This document shows, in pieces, positions 44,743 to 51,442 of a DNA stretch of 56,536 nt. The translations under genes and the position numbers were made by a program. The notes under the pieces were generated by a model that made no database searches, was not told the DNA's origin, and was given only the letters and a program-made list of their open reading frames with translations. The stretch is from Sporomusaceae bacterium. GTDB lineage: Bacteria > Bacillota_C > Negativicutes > Sporomusales_B > UBA7701. The stretch spans positions 1 through 56,536 of the forward strand of contig JALHDI010000004.1 of NCBI GenBank assembly GCA_022839045.1, in the 5' to 3' direction. Each line of letters starts with the position of its first letter. Within the stretch, counting starts at the first letter, position 1.

Positions 44743-45756
44743 TCAGCCGGCGATCAACTCGGTGATAACGATATTGGGCTTGAGCACGAGATCGAAATCG
44801 GTGTGGCCGTAATCCTCGATAACCCGCACCACAGGCCGCAGGGGGAAATGGACCCTGTTGGTGACGACGTAACCCGTCCGGCCGATATTCAGGCGGACGA
44901 GGCTGCCGACCGGGAAGAGCGCCGCCGTATTGAGAAAGGCTCGCAGCAGATTCAGGTCGAACAGGCGATTGCCGCCGGCCGTCATCCCGTCGATGAGCTC
45001 CTGGCGCGATTCGCCGCTCCACTCGCTCTCGTTCATCATATTATCGAAATGATTCACGATGCGCACCAGCCGCGACAGAGGATGAACATCCTTGGCCGGC
45101 AGGCCCTTGGGATGCCCCGAACCGTCGAAAGCCTCGTGATGCTCGGCGGCGATCCTGGGCACCGCGGCGCTCACATTGCTCCTCAGCAGGAGCTCGCGGC
45201 CGTAGATCGTATGGAGAAAAGCCTTATCCTGATCGCCCGCCGGCAGCATCGATTTGCCGAGATCGTGGAAAAGGGCGCCGAGGGCAAGGTCGCGCAGAAT
45301 GCTGCGCTCGAATTTCAGGTACAGGCCGGTGACGACCGCCAACAGGCAAACGTTCACGGCATGCTGCGTCTCATCCTCGCTCGGTTGGCGCACCTGGACG
45401 TTGACGACCTGGTCGAGCTGCCCCGCGGCTTCGTCGATGACGCTGTCCACCACCGAATCGATCCGTTGCATATGAGCAGCCGGGGGCCTGAAATTGAGGA
45501 TATCCCACGCCTTCATCTGAAACAACTCACTAAAGCACGCCCTCAGCTCGTTCCGCAGAGCGGGGCTGATAACCTTGGACTGCTTGAGCGACTCGGCGTA
45601 TGGGTCGAAAACGCATAGGCCATCGACGCCAAGGCGTTTGAGGCGGGCGATATACGACCTTGTAAGGGTTATTCCCTTTTCCAGCAGCAAATTGCCGCGC
45701 TCGTCGACAACATCCTGGGTCAGCACCATGCCGGCGCCGGCGTCTCCTATCCGCAT
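44743..45756 (-). CDS. HD-GYP-domain protein with GHP variant motif
   Basis: 337 residues. An N-terminal segment of about 110 residues (AGMVLTQDVVDERGNLLLEKGITL) is the usual lead-in of HD-GYP phosphodiesterases. The catalytic domain has QHAVNVCLLAV, LGALFHDLGKSMLP (metal-binding HD) and HHEAFDGSGHPKGLPAKDVHPLSRLVRIVNHFD. The signature GYP is therefore GHP. The metal ligands are otherwise present, so it probably hydrolyses cyclic di-GMP; whether His in place of Tyr alters substrate choice or partner binding is unknown. ATG with CAAGGAGGTGG upstream. Confidence 0.88.
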   Translation of the reverse strand: MRIGDAGAGMVLTQDVVDERGNLLLEKGITLTRSYIARLKRLGVDGLCVFDPYAESLKQSKVISPALRNELRACFSELFQMKAWDILNFRPPAAHMQRIDSVVDSVIDEAAGQLDQVVNVQVRQPSEDETQHAVNVCLLAVVTGLYLKFERSILRDLALGALFHDLGKSMLPAGDQDKAFLHTIYGRELLLRSNVSAAVPRIAAEHHEAFDGSGHPKGLPAKDVHPLSRLVRIVNHFDNMMNESEWSGESRQELIDGMTAGGNRLFDLNLLRAFLNTAALFPVGSLVRLNIGRTGYVVTNRVHFPLRPVVRVIEDYGHTDFDLVLKPNIVITELIAG

Positions 45757-45998
45757 TCCGTCCCACCTCCTTGCCGCGAAAAAAAACCACTATACCAATT
45801 ATATATCGGATTTGCAGTGGTCGGGAATTGTCGAATCGTCCCGAATTTATGGGACCTAAGTCCCATCTTAAAGCAAAAACCCGCCTGACGCAAGCGTAAA
45901 CAAACCGCGACGGCGGCCCATTCTCGCCGGCGCGGGCGCATATTCCCGACCGTCCCGGCGCATGCTATTGCTGGTACAAGCGAAAGGGGGGATTAACA
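45757..45998. other. intergenic region between divergent HD-GYP and coat genes
   Basis: Holds AT-rich sequence close to the HD-GYP start (ACTATACCAATTATATATCGG) and a small dyad GGGAC-ctaa-GTCCC (45851-45864). No gene or known RNA motif is seen. Being upstream of spore coat genes, a sporulation sigma promoter is expected but I could not identify one. Confidence 0.4.
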
Positions 45999-46196
45999 GT
46001 GTTGTCGGCCAAAGAATTGATGCACCTGGAAGACTTCCTGACGATGGAACAGAGTTGCGCGAAAACCCTCAACTATTTTGCCAACCAGCTGCAAGACAAC
46101 CAGGGCAAACAGCTTCTCCAGCAGATGGCGCAGCGCAACCAGCAGAACTTCCAAACCATCAGCAAGCACCTCAGTTCGGGACAAAACCTTCAGTAA
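45999..46196 (+). CDS. small spore coat protein (CotF-related)
   Basis: 65 residues from a GTG with AAAGGGGGGA upstream. Helical, Gln-rich: ELMHLEDFLTMEQSCAKTLNYFANQLQDNQGKQLLQQMAQRNQQN (reported here as the region 6-50). Such short helical coat proteins commonly precede a longer CotF-type gene. It lies 13 bases before that gene, so they are co-expressed, probably in the mother cell. Confidence 0.72.
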   Translation: MLSAKELMHLEDFLTMEQSCAKTLNYFANQLQDNQGKQLLQQMAQRNQQNFQTISKHLSSGQNLQ

Positions 46197-46209
46197 AGGG
46201 GTGAACACA

Positions 46210-46542
46210 ATGGTTCAAATGACGGGACAAGGCCAGCAGAGCCAGCAGGGGCAGATGAGCGGCCAAAGCGCGCAGGTTTCCGATCGCGACATCATGCAGG
46301 TCTGCCTGAACGAGGCCAAGCATATGGCGACCTCGCTCAACATCTACATCCAGGAAGCGGCCAACGAACAACTGCGGCGGGACTACATGACCGTCCTCGG
46401 CGAAATCTACAGCCAGGAAAAACAACTCTACGACTACATGCAGCAAAAAGGCTACTACAACGTCAAAAACGCCACCCCGCAGGACATCTCTCAGGCCCAG
46501 AGCAAGTTCGGCGGCCAGTCGCAGCAACAGGGGATGCAGTAG
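46210..46542 (+). CDS. spore coat protein, CotF family
   Basis: 110 residues from the ATG at 46210, eight bases after AAGGGGTG; the GTG at 46201 is less likely since it overlaps the ribosome-binding site. A Gln/Gly/Met-rich N-terminus (GQGQQSQQGQMSGQSAQ) is followed by a ferritin-like helical pair with DIMQVCLNEAKHMATSLNIYIQEA and EIYSQEKQLYDYMQQKGYYNVKNA, diagnostic of CotF proteins. Structural component of the endospore coat. Together with the preceding gene it shows the organism is a spore former. Confidence 0.88.
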   Translation: MVQMTGQGQQSQQGQMSGQSAQVSDRDIMQVCLNEAKHMATSLNIYIQEAANEQLRRDYMTVLGEIYSQEKQLYDYMQQKGYYNVKNATPQDISQAQSKFGGQSQQQGMQ

Positions 46543-46548
46543 TACCAA

Positions 46549-46582
46549 AGTCCCGCGGTTTTAGGACCGCGGGACTATTTTT
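46549..46582 (+). terminator. terminator after coat genes
   Basis: AGTCCCGCGGT-tttagg-ACCGCGGGACT followed by ATTTTT. Confidence 0.93.
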
Positions 46583-46593
46583 CCGTTTGGGAC

Positions 46594-46623
46594 TTGACTT
46601 TATTTCTTTAATTAATGTAAAAT
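46594..46623 (+). promoter_or_regulatory. promoter of the Fur-family gene
   Basis: TTGACT (46594-46599) and TAAAAT (46618-46623) with an 18-bp spacer, in an AT-rich patch. Confidence 0.65.
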
Positions 46624-46640
46624 AAAAAACGAATATAAAT

Positions 46641-46655
46641 GGATAACGATTATCC
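46641..46655. promoter_or_regulatory. Fur/PerR box
   Basis: GGATAAC-G-ATTATCC, arms GGATAA/TTATCC, close to the 7-1-7 Fur-box pattern TGATAATNATTATCA. A further TTATCC follows at once. It sits just after the promoter and before the Fur-family gene, indicating autoregulation. Confidence 0.75.
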
Positions 46656-46688
46656 GTTATCCGCATCTTTTGGAAGTAGGTGTTTTCG

Positions 46689-47114
46689 GTGGAAAATCGG
46701 GTAACCGCCCAGCTGCGGGAGAAAGGCTTCAAAGTCACCCCCCAGCGTTTGGCCATTTACAAAGTCTTGGCCAACAGCAAAGCCCACCCCAGCGCCGAGA
46801 TGATCTTTCAACAGCTTCAGCCGTATTATCCCACGATGAGCTTGGCGACCGTCTACAAAACAGTTGAGATTCTCAAAGAAATAGGCCTCATCCAGGTGCT
46901 CAACGCCGGGGAAGACAGCTTCCGCTACGACGCGGACACCAGCATGCACCCCCACATCCGTTGCCTCCAGTGCGGCAGGGTCGACGACATCCACGAAATC
47001 GACATCGCCGCCTTCATCGGCCAGGTTGCCGACAAGACCGCTTACCGCCTTACCGGCCAGCAGTTCTACTTCTACGGCTACTGCCCGGCCTGCCAGGGCA
47101 AACCTACCAACTGA
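46689..47114 (+). CDS. Fur/PerR family transcriptional repressor
   Basis: 141 residues if translation begins at the GTG at 46689, seven bases after GTAGGTG; a GTG three codons earlier is also possible. Winged-helix DNA-binding domain (KGFKVTPQRLAIYKVLANSKAHPSAEMIFQQL, MSLATVYKTVEILKEIGLI) and a dimerisation domain with metal ligands (HPHIRCLQCGRVDDIHEID; CPACQ). The two CxxC pairs form the structural zinc site. The regulatory-site pattern HPHIRC and DAD resembles PerR as much as Fur, so iron- or peroxide-sensing is left open. The next gene encodes a rubredoxin-like peptide, which favours an oxidative-stress role. Confidence 0.92.
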   Translation: MENRVTAQLREKGFKVTPQRLAIYKVLANSKAHPSAEMIFQQLQPYYPTMSLATVYKTVEILKEIGLIQVLNAGEDSFRYDADTSMHPHIRCLQCGRVDDIHEIDIAAFIGQVADKTAYRLTGQQFYFYGYCPACQGKPTN

Positions 47115-47130
47115 CACGGAGGTGACCAAC

Positions 47131-47238
47131 ATGGCGATCTTCAAATGCAGCGTCTGCGGCGCAACCAAGGAAGGGCGCTGCAAGCCGGGGAAATGTGCCC
47201 AGTGCGGCGCGCCCAAAGACAAAATCGAGAAACAGTAA
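47131..47238 (+). CDS. rubredoxin-like RCKP-type mini-protein
   Basis: 35 residues: two CxxC knuckles (KCSVCGAT and KCAQCGAPKDKIEK) separated by EGRCKPGK, the pattern of the rubredoxin-like zinc/iron domain at the end of rubrerythrins, here stand-alone. It likely binds one iron or zinc. Strong CGGAGGTG ribosome-binding site, 16 bases after the Fur-family stop, so it belongs to that operon. Confidence 0.82.
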   Translation: MAIFKCSVCGATKEGRCKPGKCAQCGAPKDKIEKQ

Positions 47239-47244
47239 CAGGGC

Positions 47245-47365
47245 GGCTGGCTAAAAAGTCAATCTGCTTCGTTGCTCCTCAGAGCGCTTGCTAGCGTACG
47301 CCCCGAGTACGCGCCGCAGCGCGCTCTTCCGGTGCGCCTCGCATCTTGAGCTTTTTATCACAGCC
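47245..47365 (+). repeat. structured intergenic repeat, copy E
   Basis: Bounded by GGCTGGCTAAAAAGTC and GAGCTTTTTATCACAGCC, complementary within this copy and unlike the ends of other copies. Core AATCTGCTTCGTTGCTCCTC ... GCGTACGccccgaGTACGC ... GGTGCGCCTCGCATCT. Lies six bases after a stop codon and before a terminator. Confidence 0.87.
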
Positions 47366-47390
47366 GTGGCAAGCCCAGAAATCTTCAAAG

Positions 47391-47412
47391 CCCCGTCAGC
47401 GACGGGGTTTTT
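47391..47412 (+). terminator. terminator after Fur operon
   Basis: CCCCGTC-agc-GACGGGG followed by TTTTT. Confidence 0.9.
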
Positions 47413-47472
47413 CCTTTTTTACAGGAACACAAGCGCCATCCGCCGAATAAAGCCCCGAAAGGAGGCATGAAA

Positions 47473-48108
47473 ATGGACCTTGCCCCATACATCGACCACA
47501 CCCTGCTGAAAGCCGACGCCACCGTCGACGACATCGCCAAACTCTGCGCCGAGGCCGCCGAGCACCGCTTCGCCGCCGTCTGCGTCAACCCCGTCTACAT
47601 CGACCTCGCCGCCCACATCCTCGCCGGCAGCGGCGTGAAAGTCGCCACCGTCGTCGGTTTCCCCCTCGGCGCCACCTTCACCGCCGTCAAAGCGCTGGAA
47701 ACGCGCGAAGCCATCCAGCGCAAAGCCGACGAAATCGACATGGTCATGAACATCGCCGCCGCCAGGGCCGGCCTCTGGGACGCGGTCAAGGAAGACATCA
47801 GCCAGATCGTCGCCGCCGCCGCCGGGAAGACGGTCAAAGTCATCCTCGAAACGGCCTTCCTCACCGACGACGAAAAGCGCCGCGCCTGCGACGCCGCCCT
47901 CGCCGCCGGCGCCGGCTTCGTGAAAACCTCCACCGGCTTCGGCCCCGGCGGAGCGACGGCGGAGGACGTTCGCCTAATGAGGGCCGCCGTGGGCGACAAG
48001 GCCGGCGTCAAAGCCTCGGGCGGCATCCGCACCCGCCAGCAGGCCGAGCTCATGATCGCCGCCGGCGCCACCCGGCTGGGCACCAGCGCCGGCGTCGCCC
48101 TCCTGTAG
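47473..48108 (+). CDS. deoC: deoxyribose-phosphate aldolase
   Basis: 211 residues from the ATG at 47473, seven bases after GGAGG; the ATG two codons earlier is too near the ribosome-binding site. Classical Deo[43 protein letters not shown], the Schiff-base lysine in [18 protein letters not shown] and the second active-site lysine in [14 protein letters not shown]. It splits deoxyribose-5-phosphate into acetaldehyde and glyceraldehyde-3-phosphate in deoxynucleoside breakdown. No other deo genes are adjacent. Confidence 0.96.
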   Translation: MDLAPYIDHTLLKADATVDDIAKLCAEAAEHRFAAVCVNPVYIDLAAHILAGSGVKVATVVGFPLGATFTAVKALETREAIQRKADEIDMVMNIAAARAGLWDAVKEDISQIVAAAAGKTVKVILETAFLTDDEKRRACDAALAAGAGFVKTSTGFGPGGATAEDVRLMRAAVGDKAGVKASGGIRTRQQAELMIAAGATRLGTSAGVALL

Positions 48109-48191
48109 TTAACATAAAATACCGGTAGGCGCGTACCTCCCCCTGTGCTATAATGGGTTGCCTGTTAGCAGATAGGGAGGAGGGGAGGTCC

Positions 48192-49040
48192 GTGCGCAAA
48201 ATGGTCATACTGGTGATTTCCGTCGCCACCGTTCTCAGCCTGGCCGCGGCCGCGCTTCTCCCGGCGCCCTTCAAGCCGCGGATGCTGCTCTACCCTTTGG
48301 CCCGCCAGGCGGCCCAGGCCAAGATGAACTACGAGGCGCGCCAACTGGCGGCTTACGAAACGCCCCACTTCATCATAAAATACTCACCCGCCGACCAACC
48401 CGCGGTCGCCGTGGTCGCCGAGGCGGCGGAAGCGGCCTACGCGCCCGTCACCGAAGCGCTCGGCTACGTTCCGCCCGGCAAAACCCTCGTCATCCTCTAC
48501 CGCGACCGTAGCGAACTCAACAAAAACTTCGGCTGGTCGGGCGACCAGAGCGCCATGGGCGTCTACTGGGGCGGCGTCATCCAGGTGCTGTCCCCCCACG
48601 CCTGGCTCAGGGACGGGGCGGCCGGAGAATTCATCCGCTCCGGGCCGATGCTCCACGAATACACCCACCTCGTATTCGACCACATGAGCCGCGGCAACTA
48701 TCCCCGCTGGTTCACCGAAGGCCTCGCCCAGTACCTCGAATACCGGGTCAACGGCTACGAATGGCGGACGGCCGACAACTCCCTGCACGGCCGCCTGAAC
48801 ACCCAGGCCCAGCTCGACCGCGATTTCGACAGCCTCGCCAACCAGGCGCTGGCCTATCGCCAGTCGCTGGCCGCGGTGCGCTACATCGCCGCCGTTCACG
48901 GCGAAGCCGGCCTCCAAAACGTCATCGCCGCCCTCGCCGCCGGCCGGTCCATGGAAGAGGCCGTCGCCGTCTCCCTTGGCATGGACTATGCTCGGTTCGC
49001 GGAAGAGTGGCCCAGGTGGGCCCGCGCCAATATGCAATGA
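48192..49040 (+). CDS. secreted or anchored peptidase-MA-like metalloprotease
   Basis: 282 residues from the GTG at 48192 with GGAGGGGAGGT upstream. A hydrophobic N-terminal helix (about 4-19) acts as signal or anchor. The zinc site HEYTH (in MLHEYTHLVFDHM) with a downstream glutamate in RWFTEGLAQYLEY is the gluzincin pattern of the peptidase_MA family. ALGYVPPGKTLVILYRDRSELN is also family-like. It probably acts outside the cytoplasm; targets unknown. A TATAAT lies at 48149-48154, about 40 bases upstream. Confidence 0.85.
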   Translation: MRKMVILVISVATVLSLAAAALLPAPFKPRMLLYPLARQAAQAKMNYEARQLAAYETPHFIIKYSPADQPAVAVVAEAAEAAYAPVTEALGYVPPGKTLVILYRDRSELNKNFGWSGDQSAMGVYWGGVIQVLSPHAWLRDGAAGEFIRSGPMLHEYTHLVFDHMSRGNYPRWFTEGLAQYLEYRVNGYEWRTADNSLHGRLNTQAQLDRDFDSLANQALAYRQSLAAVRYIAAVHGEAGLQNVIAALAAGRSMEEAVAVSLGMDYARFAEEWPRWARANMQ

Positions 49041-49041
49041 C

Positions 49042-49281
49042 GGCCGCCCAGCAGCGCCCATCTGCGGCGTTGCTCCCCCCGGGCGCTATGCCGTCCATGG
49101 CGCGCCCGGGACTAGGCCCATCCGGGGCCGTCGTCGGTTGCCATCCTCAGCGTACGTTCGTGTACGCGCGATGCTGTTATACCGATCCTGTGCAAACAAC
49201 GTTCATAAACGCTGTTGCGGAGGAAACGGTGGTGTCAGCCTCCGGTGCGCCTTGCATATGGGTGGGCGCTTCTGAACGGCC
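49042..49281 (+). repeat. structured intergenic repeat, copy F (expanded)
   Basis: Same boundaries as other copies (GGCCGCCCAGCAGCGCCCATCTG ... CATATGGGTGGGCGCTTCTGAACGGCC, quoted only in part here) but 240 bp long because additional sequence is inserted in both inner arms, including GGGCGC...GCGCCCGGG. The inner GCGTACGttcgtGTACGC and GGTGCGCCTTGCAT are conserved. It starts one base after the peptidase stop codon. Confidence 0.8.
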
Positions 49282-49297
49282 TTGGGAACCGTTTGAC

Positions 49298-49342
49298 AAT
49301 GAAAGAAGAGGCACGCTTTGCCGGCGTGCCTCTTCTTTCATT
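49298..49342. terminator. long perfect hairpin between convergent transcripts
   Basis: A perfect 19-bp stem, from AATGAAAGAAGAGGCACGC to its complement, around TTTGCCG. On the minus strand it lies five bases beyond the stop of the small gene at 49348; it could terminate in both directions. Confidence 0.8.
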
Positions 49343-49347
49343 ATGTG

Positions 49348-49548
49348 CTACCCCTGGCCCTTGTCGTTCGGACGGTCGGACACACTGTGCCAGATCTGTC
49401 GGACATACTCGGTCAGCTTCTCGTTTTGGGCCATGATCTCCTGCTGGTCGGCCCGGATGGGCGCCAGCTCCTGGCGCAGGAACTCCTGAGCATGCTTCAC
49501 GATTTTATCATAAGGTCCGCGCGCCTTTTTCTTGCGGGGAAAAGCCAT
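49348..49548 (-). CDS. small basic hypothetical protein
   Basis: 66 residues from the ATG at 49548, six bases after GAGGAGGT; two ATG codons further upstream are worse placed. Basic start (MAFPRKKKARGPYDKIVKH) and a long amphipathic helix with heptad-like spacing (EFLRQELAPIRADQQEIMAQ, about 19-38). No family is recognised. It may be a DNA- or membrane-associated helical protein; this is a guess. Confidence 0.6.
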   Translation of the reverse strand: MAFPRKKKARGPYDKIVKHAQEFLRQELAPIRADQQEIMAQNEKLTEYVRQIWHSVSDRPNDKGQG

Positions 49549-49681
49549 TCCCATACCTCCTCGCGTCATCTACTACATAATATGCCGCCCGTCGACGCGT
49601 GGTTCCGTCCTCTGCGCGCGCCAGGCATAAAATTGCCATGCCTGGGAATTTTAGTAGGGACAACGGATACCGGAGGCTGCT

Positions 49682-50197
49682 ATGACAAGTCAACGCATCC
49701 TATTTTCCGGCGGGCTGCTGCTCTTCCTGCTCAGCATCGGCTATGGCCTGTTTTACGAAGGCTTCCTCCTGCCCGCCCGGCACCAGGCGCTCCACTACAA
49801 CCTCGACATGGCCCTCAACATGGCGGCCAAAGGCGACATCACCATGGCCAGCGCCTTCGCCGGCCAGTTCGGTCAGGAAAGCGGGGCCGGGGAAATCCAG
49901 GCCCGCATCCCCCTCCACCTGGCGCTGGCGGGAGCGATGACCGCCATCCCCCTGTGGCTGACCCCCAGGCTCGATATCAGCGAACGCATGAAGCGCATCA
50001 TGGCGCTCTTCCTCGTTACCGGCGGGCTGGTGCTGGCGGCCGGTGACCTCGCCAGCGTATCAGCCGCGTCGGCGCTCGGCCGCTATCTCGTGCTCGCCGG
50101 CTACGCCTGGCTGGCCCTGGGGCTCCTTGGCTACCTGCTGTACGCCGGCCTGTTCGTCTGGCTCCACGAGGAAGAGCATCATTCGAAGCGGGGGTAG
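49682..50197 (+). CDS. four-helix membrane protein at the [NiFe] hydrogenase locus
   Basis: 171 residues. Membrane helices at about 6-26, 78-93, 104-121 and 132-158, a periplasm-sized loop between the first two, and a His/Glu-rich C-terminus (LHEEEHHSKRG). Ribosome-binding site GGAGGC. It ends three bases before the hydrogenase small subunit, so it is part of the operon. No cytochrome b (HyaC-type) is present, so this protein is the natural candidate for a membrane partner of the hydrogenase. I do not recognise its family, and haem ligation is not evident. Confidence 0.7.
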   Translation: MTSQRILFSGGLLLFLLSIGYGLFYEGFLLPARHQALHYNLDMALNMAAKGDITMASAFAGQFGQESGAGEIQARIPLHLALAGAMTAIPLWLTPRLDISERMKRIMALFLVTGGLVLAAGDLASVSAASALGRYLVLAGYAWLALGLLGYLLYAGLFVWLHEEEHHSKRG

Positions 50198-50200
50198 ACT

Positions 50201-51442
50201 ATGCTTTCGCGGCGGGAATTCATCAAACTATGCCTCGCGGCGACGGCCACCACCGGCCTCGCCGGCATCCTCATCCCGGCCATGAGGCAGGCATGCGCCC
50301 AAAGCGCTCTGCCCCGGCCGCCCGTCGTCTGGCTCGAACTCGGCTCCTGTACCGGCGAGAGCGTATCCCTCGACAACACCAGAAACCCCAACCTCTATCA
50401 ACTGTTCACCGAATTCCTCGACCTGCGTTACCACTGGCTGTACAACACCGTTCACGGCGACGAGGCCGTGCGCGTTCTGCTCGACACCGTCGAAAAAGAG
50501 GCCGGCCAATTTTGGCTGGTCATCGAAGGCTCGGTCATGACGGCCGCTAACGGCCGCTACAATCACATCTTCATGCGCAACGGCGAAATGGTCACCGGCC
50601 TTGCGGCCCTGCAGGAATTTGCCCCCAAAGCGCGCCACATCATCGCCGTAGGCGACTGCGCCGCCTTCGGCGGGCCGGGGGCCGCCCACCCCAATCCAGG
50701 CGGCGGCAAAGGCGTCTGGGACGTAATCACCGACCGGGTCGTCGTCAACGTCCCCGGCTGCCCCAGCCACCCCGACTGGATGACCGGCACCTTCAGCCAC
50801 CTGCTGCTCTACGGCCTGCCCGAACTCGACGCCTACAACCGCCCCAAACTCTTCTTCGGCCGCACCATCCACGACCAGTGCCAGCGCCGCCAGCAGTTCG
50901 AGGACGGCATCTTCGCCGCCTTCCCGGGCGGCGACGGCTGCCTCTACAAAGTAGGCTGCAAAGGGCCGGTCACCCACGCCGACTGCCCCCAGCGCCAATG
51001 GAACAACGCCGTCAACTGGCCGGTCAAGGCCGGGACGCCCTGTATCGGCTGCGCCAGCCCCCATTTCCCCGACGGCATGATGCCCTTTTACAACCACCTG
51101 CCCGACCTCAAGACCAGGGCTGTATCCGTCAGCGTCAGGAAGATCGGCGCCGCCTTCGCCGCCCTGGGGGTGGGGGCGGTCGCCACCCACCTCGCCGCCG
51201 GCGTCTTCGCCCGGCGCATCCACAAACACTACCTCGACGGCACCAAGCCCAGCGACTCCACCCCGCCGGAAAACCTCGCCCAGGTCAAACAGGAACTCGA
51301 CGACCTCATCCGCCAGCAGAACGCCCTGCTGAGCGAAGCGAAAAAACTCGAAGCCCCGAAACCGCACCGCCGCCGAAAGTCGTGGCTGCGGCGCATAATC
51401 AGCTTCTGGCGAACCGAGGACAAGACCGGAAAGGACAAGTAA
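50201..51442 (+). CDS. [NiFe] hydrogenase small subunit, Tat-exported, with C-terminal anchor and extension
   Basis: 413 residues. The twin-arginine signal is SRREFIKLCLAAT (3-15). Cluster residues are visible: proximal site Cys50 in CTGES, Cys153 in GDCAAFGG and Cys187 in VPGCPSHPDW; distal site His224, Cys227, Cys247, Cys253; medial site Cys262, Cys281, Cys284. At the second proximal position (CxxC) there is Glu53 instead of Cys. A membrane helix (about 314-335) follows, then an unusual cytoplasmic tail with a predicted coiled coil (about 357-385) and a basic end. The protein relays electrons from the active site to the membrane. The stop overlaps the large subunit ATG (TAATG). Confidence 0.93.
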   Translation: MLSRREFIKLCLAATATTGLAGILIPAMRQACAQSALPRPPVVWLELGSCTGESVSLDNTRNPNLYQLFTEFLDLRYHWLYNTVHGDEAVRVLLDTVEKEAGQFWLVIEGSVMTAANGRYNHIFMRNGEMVTGLAALQEFAPKARHIIAVGDCAAFGGPGAAHPNPGGGKGVWDVITDRVVVNVPGCPSHPDWMTGTFSHLLLYGLPELDAYNRPKLFFGRTIHDQCQRRQQFEDGIFAAFPGGDGCLYKVGCKGPVTHADCPQRQWNNAVNWPVKAGTPCIGCASPHFPDGMMPFYNHLPDLKTRAVSVSVRKIGAAFAALGVGAVATHLAAGVFARRIHKHYLDGTKPSDSTPPENLAQVKQELDDLIRQQNALLSEAKKLEAPKPHRRRKSWLRRIISFWRTEDKTGKDK

